Shown: positions 12,762 to 23,224, counted from the first letter of the stretch. The stretch is 48,545 nt of DNA from Mesostigma viride (GCA_009746045.1 RPFO01001495.1:1-48545), one strand, 5' to 3'. The notes: a model not told the origin generated them from the sequence alone. Program-made: numbers and translations.

Positions 12762-14091
12762 ACAACACATGACCTTGCTCTAGTGCTATCCTGTCAAGTA
12801 TAACACTTAGAGGAAAAGCTCTCAGCCAGTCAAGCCTTGACCAAACATAGGACTCTAGAATTAAATTCAGTACTCACTATCAAGGTGACATTTGGGTACA
12901 ACCTTGACACCCCCCTTACCCACATGGCACCAAACCAAAAATGGGATGCAACCCAGGCCAGTGGTAAGGATCAAACACTAACTGATCACGGGTAAGTGGG
13001 CGAAAAACATCCACCCCCCTCGCTAGCAAACACCGTGGTCAAAGTAGTCAAAAGACGATCTCCACGGAAACTGGAAACTGGAACTCCGGACCGGTGACGC
13101 GCCGAGTGTCCAACGAAAGCAGCAGGAAAGATTGCCGCATCGCCCAGCAACTAGCATGTGTTGCCAAGTCAAAAACTTCGTTGGGAAGATGCGCTTTGGA
13201 TCACACCCCCCTCACTCTAGCGTCGCCTGAAAACATGAAGAAGCACACAAAATGCTCTAACACAGGCAAACTCTTAGACAATGCAGGGGACATGATGTAT
13301 GATTAACGCATAAAACATGTGATTAACGACATAAAGCATCCGACCTACGGCAGAGCACCAACGGTGAACAAGGAGCAGAACACGTAGTCCTGACACACCT
13401 TAATCACACAGGTAACTAACATAAACCGACATAGTCATGGATCTTAGCATTAGCCAACATGAACGAACTGAAAAGACAGCTCTGATTAACCAACGATAGT
13501 TGAAAGCGACTAAAAACGGGACATGAAGCGACGACAAAGTCAGGAGCACAAACGCAGGCTATGTACAAAAGACACAACCGCAAACTGCATGAACAAACCT
13601 AGCATGCAACGAGAAAGTATGCCCTAAGAATGGGCAACACACACGACATGAAATGAACGTGCAGATTGACCACAAAAAGGGTCAGCAAGAACGGAGACAT
13701 GGCCAGCAAACCGGCGCTAGCCAAACGTACCAAGATTACAAAGAACTTGGAAAACATACCATTGCTGGTAGAAGAACGTCATGGGGACGATGAACACAGG
13801 TGGTCTAGAACTCAAATAACGCATCCCGACGAAGCGCTATGAAAAAGTCTAGCAGAAACAAAACAAGACTATGCGAGATGCATAAGGCCGGAAGGACCCC
13901 GCACCTAACAGCACAATAGACCACAAAATATTCGTGTCTAAAAGCAATTTTTCACGAACGAAAAACAGTGGCGACTTGAGATCATAAGGGGTTAGTTAAG
14001 CTAGCTATCAAATTCCCAACGAACGTGACCATAGCGCATCCCCAAAAATCGCCATGAAAATAGCGGAAGCAGGGCTCCCGCACCGACCGCC
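12762..14091 (-). other. Non-coding 3' internal region of the nested element
   Basis: About 1.3 kb between the gag stop and the polypurine tract in which no domain is recognised in any frame. In an autonomous copia element, integrase, RT and RNase H would occupy this side. Here they are replaced by unrelated or scrambled sequence, not by recognisable remnants. Confidence 0.6.
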
Positions 14092-16161
14092 TTAGTGCTC
14101 AAGGCAGCACTTGTGCCGGCAACTTGTTGGCTCAGCACAGTCCCAAATTGACAGGGACACGTGGCAGCCGACGACTCCAGCTCCAGGACTTGGCTCCAGG
14201 ACTGGGCTTGGACTTGGTGCATCTGGTGGCCTCCCCTCACCAGGAATTCCCCCCGCAGCAAAATCCAAAATGCTGGCGCCCGAGACGCGCCACGCCAAAC
14301 CCCCACTTGATTCTGGCCAGGGAGCGAAACCGTCACGCAGCAGGCTTGGTGACGTCTGCGTGTTGGCACTAGTAGGCCAAACGATGCCAGGCTGGGGAAG
14401 CTCTCCCAGCACGCCACGTAGGTTGACATCCATGGACAACGGCAAGCCAGGTGAGCTCGCCGCTGGAGGGGTCAGGGAAACTGGTGGAGCAGAGTCCACC
14501 TGATCTGGCACGAGAGGGCTATAAGTAGTACTGCCCGACGCAGAACTCCAGGAACCGTCCTCCCCGTGTGCCCCAACGACCGGTACTAAGCCGATCCCAT
14601 TCCTTGCCGTCCCCACCACGCCAAAATCCTGCACAATTGCAGGTTTGTCAGCGGAAAAACCGCCCTTGCCGCCACACGACAGTGGCGACGACACCGGGCG
14701 CAGCAAAGCGCCTCGGGAAGAAGCCTGCAGCCCCAAAGGCCGCGAAAAGCCAGGCAGAAAGCCCAGCGTCTTGGACATGGCCGCCACTGGCAGGCCAGCG
14801 CTCCACAGCGACCCCAACGGCCGCACGGTCGTGGCCGCCAGCGCCGCCTTCTTGTTGAGAGCAGGTAACACGTAGACGTTGTCCCTCTGCTCCATCTTGT
14901 GCGCCTTGTTGTCCACCACAGCGATTTCCTGGTTGAAATCCAGCTTGTGGCCAGCCTTCACGAGCGCTCCAACAGAGAGCACCCGAACGGGCAGCTCGGG
15001 GACCAGAAGGGCTCCATCCAGTCGGAGCTCGCTCCCCGGCAAATGCACAGAAACTGTGCCAACTCCAGCAGCTTGCAGGTCGCCGCCTGATCCGACGATC
15101 TGCCTGTTGTGGGGGATAAGTGACACGAAGTCAGAACGGCACGGGGACATGTGGCTGCTCGCAGCCGAGTCCAGCACCCAGTTGAGTTTGTCGCCCGTAT
15201 ACTGCGTGAGAGCAGCAGCCTCCAGCGGCGTCGACGGCGACTCCTCGGCGATGGTGACCATGCAGAAGCCAGGCGGCAGTTCAGCCGCCTCCTGAGTTGC
15301 GTTGGCAGCGGATCCAGCAGGTGCGTTGCGTCCCTTGCTCTGGTTCCCTCGGTTGCCGCCCTTGCCCCCCCTGTGCTGGTTGGGGTACCAGCGTGGGGCC
15401 TTCTCAGGATGCTCCTTCCAGCAGTCTTTGTCCTTGTGATTTGACAGGCCACAGTGACTGCATTTCTTGGTCCCCCCGTTCCCCTTGCTGTTGGTGTGGT
15501 AGGCCTGGCCAGTGCCAGCACTCTCCTTTTTCACCACAGCACGTCCCCCCTTGAGCAGATCCTCCGCCTCCATGAGTGCCCTCTTCACCACAGGTAGTGG
15601 GTCCTCCTCGTTGAACCTTACAGACACCAGCGCAGGGCGGTACTCGTCTGTCAGTGCTCCCAGTAGAATGGCAGCAAAATCACGGTCCTGGATGACTCCC
15701 CCTGCAGCCTGGTAGTCAGCACGTAGAAGCTCCGCCCTCCTCACGAGCTGTTGCATGGTCTCGTTAGGAAGCTTCTGTAGGCGGTGCAGCTTGCTCCTCA
15801 GCTCAAACCTGTGACTCTTGGTTAGCCTGGTTTGCTCATAGTTCTCCATGAGACATTGCCATGCTTGGCTACCAGTTTTGTTGGCCACAGTGGCCATGAG
15901 GCGTGCAGCTTCACCTGTTAGACAGGTGAGCAAAGCTGCCCACAGGGCCTTATCAGCCCTGTCATTCTCCTCAGTGCCCAGCAGGACAGCATCCAAATTG
16001 AAAAGACTGACAACAGCCAAAAACAGATTCTTCCACTCCTCCCACTTGCTGTAATCATCACCAGCTGCACCAACAAATTTCTTGCAGCTCTTGGCAACTG
16101 TTGAAACAAGAGAGGTGTAGTCAGGCTGTCTGGTAGCAGTTTGGGTGTCTTGATCCTCCAT
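14092..16161 (-). CDS. Copia-type Gag-protease polyprotein (about 689 aa)
   Basis: I chose the ATG at 16161 (MEDQDTQTATRQPDY). The frame is open further upstream to the primer-binding site, but only with weaker starts. Residues about 20-210 resemble the UBN2-type Gag of Ty1/copia elements (WEEWKNLFLAVV; FELRSKLHRLQKLPNETM; ILLGALTDEYRPAL), which forms the particle shell. A CCHC knuckle follows (CSHCGLSNHKDKDC), then a basic Gly-rich linker. Next comes a copia protease with the catalytic motif VLDSAASSHMS and the usual downstream block (LVPELPVRVLSVGALVKAG). After that the family would continue into integrase. Here there are about 250 residues of low-complexity Ser/Pro/Gly sequence and then the stop. 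The ORF is intact, so it may still be translated and packaged. Confidence 0.88.
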   Translation of the reverse strand: MEDQDTQTATRQPDYTSLVSTVAKSCKKFVGAAGDDYSKWEEWKNLFLAVVSLFNLDAVLLGTEENDRADKALWAALLTCLTGEAARLMATVANKTGSQAWQCLMENYEQTRLTKSHRFELRSKLHRLQKLPNETMQQLVRRAELLRADYQAAGGVIQDRDFAAILLGALTDEYRPALVSVRFNEEDPLPVVKRALMEAEDLLKGGRAVVKKESAGTGQAYHTNSKGNGGTKKCSHCGLSNHKDKDCWKEHPEKAPRWYPNQHRGGKGGNRGNQSKGRNAPAGSAANATQEAAELPPGFCMVTIAEESPSTPLEAAALTQYTGDKLNWVLDSAASSHMSPCRSDFVSLIPHNRQIVGSGGDLQAAGVGTVSVHLPGSELRLDGALLVPELPVRVLSVGALVKAGHKLDFNQEIAVVDNKAHKMEQRDNVYVLPALNKKAALAATTVRPLGSLWSAGLPVAAMSKTLGFLPGFSRPLGLQASSRGALLRPVSSPLSCGGKGGFSADKPAIVQDFGVVGTARNGIGLVPVVGAHGEDGSWSSASGSTTYSPLVPDQVDSAPPVSLTPPAASSPGLPLSMDVNLRGVLGELPQPGIVWPTSANTQTSPSLLRDGFAPWPESSGGLAWRVSGASILDFAAGGIPGEGRPPDAPSPSPVLEPSPGAGVVGCHVSLSIWDCAEPTSCRHKCCLEH

Positions 16162-16240
16162 GGTTGATCTGGGTCTGGGTGTTGTCTCTGGGGTAGTCAG
16201 ATGAATGTCTCTGCTCCTCAAATGCAGGGTAGGCATCAAA

Positions 16241-16252
16241 CCTCCGATACCA
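16241..16252 (-). promoter_or_regulatory. Primer-binding site of the nested element (initiator tRNA-Met type)
   Basis: Directly inside the 5' LTR the minus strand reads TGGTATCGGAGG. Many plant copia elements use TGGTATCAGAGC, complementary to initiator tRNA-Met, and this is a close variant. Confidence 0.8.
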
Positions 16253-16997
16253 TGTTGAAAGAACTAATGGGTTTGCCTTCTACAATGCTTGTGATTGGAA
16301 CCCAAATGTGCCTGTCCTTGCAGGTACAGGCTATGGAGGATGGAAGCAAAGAGACAGAGACTCAGTTTGAGGCAGAATGATAGTGAGGAGTACCTTTGGC
16401 AAGGCTCCTCAGTTGTTTTATTAACTCGAGGAAAAAACACAGGCAGCAAACTGGAATGACCTGATTGGCTGGCTAGGAATGTGCCTAGGAATATTCTCAT
16501 GTAATACTCAGGCCACCAATCAGGTTAGGTCAGTGTACAGGCTACCAATCAGATCTAGACAAGAATAAATCTTATCTTGTAACTGCTGTACAGCCTTATC
16601 TTGTAACTGATGTACAGTCTTAACTTGTAACTGCTGCACAGTAATCTAACTATTTAATAAAAGATCTCTCTATGTGTGATCTGATGATGATGAAGTAAAT
16701 CTGGCGTGAACATATCAGCGCCACATCTGACATGCACAGTGTACATGTCAATCAGTCAGCTGTCCTGTCATAGATTCTCATCTGACATGTCATAGGTCAG
16801 CTGACATAGACAGATTTGTCAGCTGCCTATAAGGATCCACTTGGCATAGGTACTAATCCCTGATTACTAAAACTGGCCACAACTTTCTCATTTGTAGGCC
16901 AAATCCAACGGGATAAAGAACAGTGGCTCCTGTACAAGAGCCTCTATCTATCTAGCCAGGTCAGGTGGGTACAAATACAAGGACCATGTCCTTGACA
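16253..16997 (-). repeat. 5' LTR of the nested copia-type element
   Basis: 745 bp, apparently identical to 12009-12753. The final bases TTGACA abut the CTGAT target duplication. Confidence 0.95.
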
Positions 16998-17002
16998 CTG
17001 AT

Positions 17003-18839
17003 CCTGGAGAAGGACGCCCCCTATAGCTACCTTGCTGGCATCGGTAGCTACAACAAAGGGTTTAGTAGTATCCGGTAGGATGAGTACAGGAGGGGAGAGG
17101 AGTAGGGATTTTAGACACTGAAAAGCCGACTGACATTCACTACTCCAAACAAAGGGGGTATCCTTCTTTAACAGATGATTAATAGGGGCTGCTATAGTTG
17201 CGAAACGCGGGATAAAACGCCTATAGTAGGAAGCAATTCCTAGAAAGCTACGTACACCTTTAACGTCGGTAGGGGTAGGCCATTCCTGAATTGACTTAGT
17301 CTTATCCGGGTCGGTAGCAACCCCGGCATCTGACAGAACGTGCCCTAAGAATGGGACACTTCTACCAGAGCGAACTTTAGCACGGCGCGCCCATAAAGAA
17401 TTTTCAGCCATGATTTCTAATACTTTCTTTAAATCACGTAGGTGCGTTTCAAAATCAGGAGAATAAATAAGGATATCATCTAAGTAAGCTTGAGCACAAG
17501 AACGGTCATGCTCAGATAAAGAAACAGAGGAGAAGGAAGGATCCTTTAAATCAGAGGACACTTGAGGAAGGTGGGAATTTCCCATAACAGGTCTAAGCAC
17601 TTCATTCATTAACATTTGGAAAGAGGCAGGAGAGTTACAGAGTCCCATAGCCGCTACTCTAAACTGGTAATGCCCAAAAGGGGTAGCAAAGGCGGTTTTG
17701 TGGCAATCCTCAGGAGCTATACGTAGTTGCCAAAAACCATCCGCACAATCTAGTACTGTGAAACAGGTAGAACCTTTAACCTTATTAAATATATCATCAA
17801 TACGAGGTAGAGGGTATTTAGACTTCACAGTAATATCGTTTAACTTCCTATAATCAGTAACTAGGCGAAACTTGCCATTTGGTTTAGGAACTAACAGGAC
17901 ACCAGCGGAGTAGGGGGAGTTACTAGGCTCTATCAATCCTGCTTCTAATAGTGATACTAAAATCTGTTTTAGTTCCTTTAATTCTGTAGGGCCCATTCTA
18001 TACATCGGAGAGTGCGTAGGAACTGCACCGTCCTTGATAACTACACGGTGTAAAACAGAACGAGGAGGAGGATAAGAAGGAGTCTTTTCTTCAAATACTT
18101 TTGAGGAATCTATCACAGCCATGTATCTTACTATTTCATTTTCAGTAAATCCCACTCCTATTGTATCCACTGTATTTACATCTATATCCACACTATTATT
18201 AGTGATAGGTATCTCTTGTACTTCTAACTGAAGGAACATACATAATAGGTATCCATATTGCTTTAATTCAGAACGTAATTCGTCATTTGACATTAATACT
18301 TCAGGTATAGGTCTAACAGGAGGATCAACAGGTGTAGGAGGAGTAATATCTACCAAGGATAAATTTTCTAATCTATAATGACGTTCTGGTACCCAGTAAG
18401 AGCTATCTGGAAACCAAATGACCATAGTATCATAATTAATAGTGATTTTATTATCCTGGTGCCAATCTAATCCTAGTAATACATCAGCTGTAGTGATAGG
18501 GCCTATAGTGGCCGTCAGGTTGACCGTACGTCCTTGTATGACCAGGGGAAGGGACACCGTACCCGGGGAATGACTGGTGCGACCGTCAGCATAATGGACA
18601 GTGACAGTTTTTGTGTGAGGGGTAGGGACTAGTCCTAAACGCCTAACTAGGGCCTCGCTCACAAAGGAGCTAGCCGCACCGCTATCCACTAACACAGAGA
18701 CATTCAAGAGTTCATCAGCATGCAGGAAGGGGTCTACAACAGTATGAGGGACGGTTAAGCCACCATTCAAGAACATAAGAGGACGCACACGTAGTGGTAG
18801 GGATGATTCAGCTCCTACAGAGGTTATAAAAACAGGCAA
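17003..18839 (-). pseudogene. Gypsy pol, N-terminal part: protease, reverse transcriptase, start of RNase H
   Basis: The protease active site is VLVDSGAASSFVS (about residue 52 from the first possible start), followed by the ADVLLGLDW flap region. The reverse transcriptase has FRLVTDYRKLND, LDCADGFWQL, MGLCNSPASFQ and the catalytic YLDDILIYS box (about 17,485), then FLGHVLSDAG and RSFLGIASYYRRFI of the thumb/connection. RNase H begins at TDASKVAIGG and is cut at 17002 by the nested element. The frame is open upstream of 18839 through NLDRSLDSTPDNN and overlaps the zinc-knuckle ORF in another frame. Pol is therefore probably made by frameshifting rather than from its own ATG. No stops interrupt the RT domain. 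Confidence 0.93.
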
Positions 18840-18882
18840 GCAAAAATTATTATCTGGGGTACTATCTAAGGACCTGTCCAGG

Positions 18883-19251
18883 TTACCCCCGGCTGACAGG
18901 CCTACTGTTCCCCCTCCCCCCCAAATCCATAGGAACTAACCCCGAAGAAGACCCTGGCGGAAAAGCCACTGCTGGAGGGTCACGAGGGATTGAAGAGGGT
19001 GCGGGAGCCTGATTATCATAGGGGAACCCTGGGGATCCTGTCTGCACAGCATTCAGCCTACTAGGGGTAGCTGAAGGAATGCGTCCTGAAGTGGGACGAA
19101 TAGGAGCACGCTGAGGGGTACGAGGAGGGCGAGCGTCGGGATGAGGGGGAGCACCCGAAAGGAACTTGGGGCACTCACGTTTAAGATGACCTACTTCCTT
19201 ACAATGATAGCAGGTGATATGAGAGACATCCAGAGCTGAAAGGTCAGTCAC
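18883..19251 (-). CDS. Gypsy nucleocapsid-like zinc-knuckle ORF
   Basis: The ORF contains one retroviral-type CCHC knuckle, CYHCKEVGHLKREC (C-x2-C-x4-H-x4-C), followed by a Pro/Arg-rich tail. This is the usual RNA-binding nucleocapsid part of Gag. It lies in the -1 frame relative to the capsid ORF and overlaps its stop, with no ATG at its head. Expression by -1 frameshift from gag, or a decay frameshift, are both possible. Confidence 0.75.
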   Translation of the reverse strand: MTDLSALDVSHITCYHCKEVGHLKRECPKFLSGAPPHPDARPPRTPQRAPIRPTSGRIPSATPSRLNAVQTGSPGFPYDNQAPAPSSIPRDPPAVAFPPGSSSGLVPMDLGGRGNSRPVSRG

Positions 19252-20387
19252 ACAATATCTAATTCTTCTACATAGGAGTTCTCCTCCTCAGGGGTAAGGC
19301 TAATATTATTAATACGGGAACGGGTAGGAAGAGAAGGCGTGGAGAAGAAATCTGCTACTCGTAAAAGATGCTGGCGCACATGCTTGAGGGGCAGGTCAGT
19401 AAAACGGTAGGCAGAGAACTGGCGCTTGACTTCACGCAATAAGGGTCTACTGAGGCCCTGAAGGAAGCGGGCACGTACTTCTGCACCCGACAAATCCCTA
19501 ATTCGTACCATCTGAGCATCAAACTCTTTCATATATTCTTTGAAGGACTTGGTACCCTGCTGCAAGGTACCAAAGGATAATCTATCCTGCCAATCTGCAT
19601 CGGGAGGGACTAAATGGTTCTCTAAACGCTTGAACAATTCTGCTACAGAGTTTGGGTAGGCATGAGAGGCAAGAGACTCACACTGGATGAGGTTAGCAAG
19701 CTCAGGAGTAATGCAGGTAGTAAGATAATGAGGAACTAGTACAGCATCAGAGAGGCGCCACCTATTGTGGTTCTGCCAGGACTCTGTGTTCTGGGTGAGC
19801 AACATAATGAAGGTGAAAAACTGTTGAGGGGTAGACTTGACATCCAGCTTAGGAAGGTTGGCAAAGAGGGGAAGAGCAGGAGGCTTAGGGGGATTAGAAG
19901 AATCAGTTTTTCCCATAGGGCCACTATCTTCCACTGCTACATAAGCGGGATAGAAGGAAGGGATAGGAAAAGTCTTGGGTAGGGGTCTAGAGGGAGCCAC
20001 CGTTTCAGGATGGTGCCCATAGGAGAAGGGAACAGTATATTGCTCACGAAGAGAGGAGTAGGCAAAATGATCATAATTCCTATCATCTAGGGGCATGGTA
20101 CTGAAATCATTATTAACTTCTAAATCAGCCACACGGGTAGGGACCTGGGCAGCCTCATAGGCCGTCTCAGGGTAGGACCAGGAAGCAGGTGGGTAAAAGG
20201 GAACTGCACTAGGGCGCCCAGAAGGGCCGACAGGGGCAGAGGTACGACCCGTGTTAATGGCAGGCATTGAAGGCACAGGGTGGGAAGGAGGCCTAGGAGC
20301 ATTGTTAGTGAGTGAGGACCTGCTGGAGGGGTGAGCCAAGGTTGCAGAAGGGGCAGGGGCCTGGTTCACGCAAAAGAAGGTTCTCAC
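19248..20387 (-). CDS. Gypsy Gag capsid region
   Basis: A Pro/Ser-rich N-terminal half is followed by a helical capsid-like block (PQQFFTFIMLLTQNTE; WQDRLSFGTLQQGTKSFKEY; ARFLQGLSRPLLREVKRQFS) typical of the Ty3/gypsy retrotransposon Gag fold. The frame has no ATG near its head. It is open upstream to about 20,535 (PTYEQRISKSDLV), where a stop meets an (AAT)n-like microsatellite. An ATG at 20625 opens a short frame (MDPVGGDMSPIPTNN) that enters this microsatellite. The true Gag start was therefore probably there, and repeat-length change has shifted the frame. Confidence 0.75.
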   Translation of the reverse strand: MRTFFCVNQAPAPSATLAHPSSRSSLTNNAPRPPSHPVPSMPAINTGRTSAPVGPSGRPSAVPFYPPASWSYPETAYEAAQVPTRVADLEVNNDFSTMPLDDRNYDHFAYSSLREQYTVPFSYGHHPETVAPSRPLPKTFPIPSFYPAYVAVEDSGPMGKTDSSNPPKPPALPLFANLPKLDVKSTPQQFFTFIMLLTQNTESWQNHNRWRLSDAVLVPHYLTTCITPELANLIQCESLASHAYPNSVAELFKRLENHLVPPDADWQDRLSFGTLQQGTKSFKEYMKEFDAQMVRIRDLSGAEVRARFLQGLSRPLLREVKRQFSAYRFTDLPLKHVRQHLLRVADFFSTPSLPTRSRINNISLTPEEENSYVEELDIV

Positions 20388-20716
20388 TAAATCTGACTTG
20401 GAAATACGTTGTTCATAGGTAGGTGGGGTAATTGAGGGACGACGGCGACCACCAGCAACAGGAGAAGGAGGTGAGGTACGCAGAATACCTTGAGGGGTAG
20501 ATGGTGTACCGTTTCCAAGGAGTCCCGTCGGTTACCACGAGTATTGTTATTGTTATTGTTATTAGTATTATTATTATTATATTATTGGTAGGTATAGGCG
20601 ACATATCTCCACCCACTGGATCCATCTTTAATTACGTAAAGGAATAGGAATCAAAAAGAAAGCAACAAAAGAAAAAGGAAAAACCTTGAAGGTCTGCAGC
20701 AAGAACAAAATTAAAA

Positions 20717-21109
20717 TCAATCCTTTTTAACAACAGTAATGGATAGGGAACCAAACTCCAAAGTGAGAGGAGTATCTGAAGCAGATGCAGATGCAGCCCG
20801 TTTAGGGGGAGAAGAAGGAGGGGTAGCAAAGACTAGAGCTTCTACTGGAGGGCGACCATGAGGAATAGGGCGTACATGCAGGCCTAAATCTGTTTGGCTA
20901 TGATCTATAAGGAACTGCTGAGCTTCTTCAAAGGACATAAATTTCTTATACCTAATTACGTTGTATACACGATTCTGAACGATCTTCCTAGCGTCGGACC
21001 AAGAAAGGAAAATGGAGGACCATTGAGGCGTAATCACTACGTAATATTTAGCTAGACTATTATCGCTAGAAGAATGGGAAGGAGCAGTAAAAGATCGCCG
21101 TTGGCTCAT
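20717..21109 (-). CDS. Small ORF with RNase H1/viroplasmin-type hybrid-binding domain
   Basis: This 130-aa ORF begins with ATG (MSQRRSFTAP) about 530 bp inside the 5' LTR, ahead of gag. Residues 21-69 read KYYVVITPQW..., then FLSWSDARKIVQN, YKKFMSFEEAQQFL. The YY-V, SW-DA, V, YKKF-S and EEA--F pattern is the signature of the small domain at the N-terminus of eukaryotic RNase H1 (RNA/DNA hybrid binding). The same domain occurs in caulimovirus viroplasmin. It has no nuclease residues of its own. The rest is a Ser/Pro/Ala-rich tail. Position before gag suggests a role with Gag or the RNA-DNA intermediate. That is inference; the domain match is by pattern only. Confidence 0.75.
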   Translation of the reverse strand: MSQRRSFTAPSHSSSDNSLAKYYVVITPQWSSIFLSWSDARKIVQNRVYNVIRYKKFMSFEEAQQFLIDHSQTDLGLHVRPIPHGRPPVEALVFATPPSSPPKRAASASASDTPLTLEFGSLSITVVKKD

Positions 21110-21620
21110 GGTAACGCACCTGGTAGGTCTTGAGCAGTCAAATGAGGAGAACGAGGAGAAGGCGACTTATCTCGGGTGTCTGAAACCGAACCAGATTGAC
21201 GACGCACGTAGGGACGATGTTTCCAGCGCCAGGTGGTCGTAAGTATCCGGTTTCAAGAATTCTGCGTCCGGCGATGGGTCGTCTAAATACGAAGCAGGCA
21301 CGATGCAGAAAAAGGGTAATCTACGAGACGCTAGCCGTCTCTCTATCGTCGAACCAAAACCAGCAACTGTCTACGGCAGTAAACCATCTTTCTAAGGAAA
21401 CAAGACGAGGAAAAGGAGCTATCTACGAAAGGATTTTCCGCTTCGAGCAGGTCTAACTTCTAGGCAGGGCGTGTCCTGAATCAGGCAGCACTATCCCCTA
21501 GCTTGACGGCGACCCGCCCATTACCTGTCAAGTAGGTGTCGTCTTCTTTTTCCCAGCCGCGGAAGGGTTGATTCAATGACGTATGTTGCAAAGGATCGTC
21601 GTCTCGCTCTCTATCTAAAC
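21110..21620 (-). other. 5' leader of the gypsy element
   Basis: About 510 bases between the primer-binding site and the first ORF. No domain is recognised in any frame. A packaging signal would be expected here but cannot be identified from sequence alone. Confidence 0.5.
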
Positions 21621-21634
21621 TACCTCCGAGTCCA
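21621..21634 (-). promoter_or_regulatory. Primer-binding site of the gypsy element
   Basis: One base inside the 5' LTR the minus strand reads TGGACTCGGAGGTA. It begins with the TGG expected for pairing with a tRNA CCA end. I cannot name the tRNA. Confidence 0.6.
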
Positions 21635-21635
21635 T

Positions 21636-22207
21636 TGTTACGCCGCAAGCCTCGGCCGCCACCTCTACCTCTACCTGTCCTGATACTACCTAGACTAGTA
21701 AGGCCACTTCTATTTGCACCCCTAGCGAAAGACGACCGAGACGAACCAGATCTCAATGCATTTACATATGTACTACTGTAATATGCCATAGGCCATTTAA
21801 TCAAACCCGTTTACTCCAGGAAAAGAGGAAGGAAACACAACTACACTGCCGTGACCCAAGCTAATATGTGTTAATTCATTTAACACACGCCGAGTGCACA
21901 CACAAGGGGTAGAACACGCATAAATGGTCACCAACGGTCCAACACGCTCGGGCCGACATGGCCCTCGCCTACAGGTGCACGCTGGTCCACTAAATCTACT
22001 GATGCACGCTGGTCCACTACATTCTACCACAGGATCAGGACCACTAGTAAAGTACGCGGCACGGCGCCCAACGGCACCCAATGTACCTCAGTACTGTTAC
22101 GAGGACAATAATGTCCCGGTAGGAGCCTAAACGTAAACCTAGGGACAACCGAGGCAAAGGACCTAATTTACGTCCGTAACTACAACGAATTGTTACGCGA
22201 CGTAACA
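21636..22207 (-). repeat. 5' LTR of the gypsy element
   Basis: 572 bp, TG...CA, about 98% like 6474-7043 by eye. Differences are scattered substitutions and one- or two-base indels. It is followed by the CCATT duplication at 22208-22212. Confidence 0.95.
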
Positions 22208-22309
22208 CCATTGTGTACGAAATTTGGAGCATATGTTATGTTAATCGATTAGCTGCGCAAGCACACTTCCTTAAGAGGGCATAACGATTGCAAGGTTTCC
22301 ACCACAAGG

Positions 22310-23220
22310 AATTATAAAGCTGCCCCACCTGCCCTCCATGACAAGGAAAAACTAACCCATTTGCCTACCCCCATGACGCGGAATAATGTCCCCCCCATAC
22401 CTGTCCCCCATGACAAGGAACAAGCCCCCCTGCCTGCCCCCCATGACAAGGATTAACCCCCCCTGCCTGCCCCCCATGACAACGATTAACGCCCCCCGCC
22501 TGGCCCCCAATACAAGGAATAATTACGCCCCCTACCTGCCCCGGGCATGACAAGGAATCATTGACCCCCCCTGCCTGCCCCCACGACAAGGAACAACTAA
22601 CCCCCGCTACCTGCCCCCCACGACAAGGAATCATTGCCCCCCCCTGTCTGCCCCCGTGACAAGGAATAATTAACACTCCCTGCCTGCCCCCACGACAAGA
22701 ATCATCCCCTCCCCTGCCTGCCCCCCACGACAAGAATCATCCCCCCCCTGCCTGCCCCACATAACAAGGAACACTTGACGCCCCCTACATGCCCCCACGA
22801 CAAGGAATCATTGCCCCCCCCTGCATGTCCCCCATGACAAGGATTAACTACCCCCCCTGCCTGCCCCTAGTTACAAGGAAAAATTACCCACGCAGCCTGC
22901 CCCCCATGTGACAAGGATTAGCCCCCTCTGCCTGAACCCCCATGACAAGGGATAATCACCCCCCCCGCCTGCCCCCCATGACAAGGAGTTACACCCCCCC
23001 CTGCCTGCCCCCATGACAATGAATCATTACCCCCCTGCCTGCACCACATTACAAGGAATAATTAAGCCCCGGCCCCTGCCTGCCCCCCATGAAAAGGCAA
23101 ACAACCCCCCTGCCTGCCCCCCATGACAAGGAGTAACCCCACCCCTGCCTACCCCCATGACAAGGAATAATTAACTGCCTGCCCCCCATGAAAAGGCAAT
23201 CAACCCTCCCTGTCCGCAAC
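22310..23220. repeat. CCTGCCTGCCCCC-ATGACAAGGA minisatellite, first block
   Basis: Diverged tandem units of about 30-38 bp share CCTGCCTGCCCCC, ATGACAAGGA and a variable AATAATTAAC-type linker. C-run length and linker vary strongly between units. No gene is seen. Confidence 0.93.
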
Positions 23221-23224
23221 AAGG

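Larger units (their letters stand above)
12009..16997 (-). mobile_element. Nested non-autonomous copia-type LTR element with gag and protease only (TR-GAG-like)
   Basis: The element runs from TGTTGAAAG to TTGACA with 745-bp LTRs at both ends, flanked by CTGAT at 12004-12008 and 16998-17002. It interrupts the RNase H coding region of the gypsy pol, between TDASKVAIGGVLLQDQ and the downstream half. It holds one long ORF (gag, zinc knuckle, copia-type protease), and no integrase, RT or RNase H is found. The LTRs look identical over their whole length, so insertion is recent and some autonomous relative must supply pol. Same transcriptional direction as the host element. Confidence 0.93.
6474..22207 (-). 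mobile_element. Full-length Ty3/gypsy LTR retrotransposon, chromovirus-like
   Basis: The element is bounded by direct repeats at 6474-7043 and 21636-22207. Both start TGTTACG and end CGTAACA, and the element is flanked by CCATT at 6469-6473 and 22208-22212. In minus-strand order it holds LTR, primer-binding site, a small hybrid-binding-domain ORF, gag, zinc knuckle, protease-RT-RNase H, integrase with a chromodomain-like tail, a decayed additional ORF, a purine tract and LTR. PR-RT-RH-IN order identifies Ty3/gypsy. Removing the nested element at 12009-16997 and one CTGAT copy leaves about 10.7 kb. The LTRs differ at roughly ten positions by eye, so it is older than its passenger. Pol is split by the nested insertion, so this copy is not autonomous. 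Confidence 0.95.
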
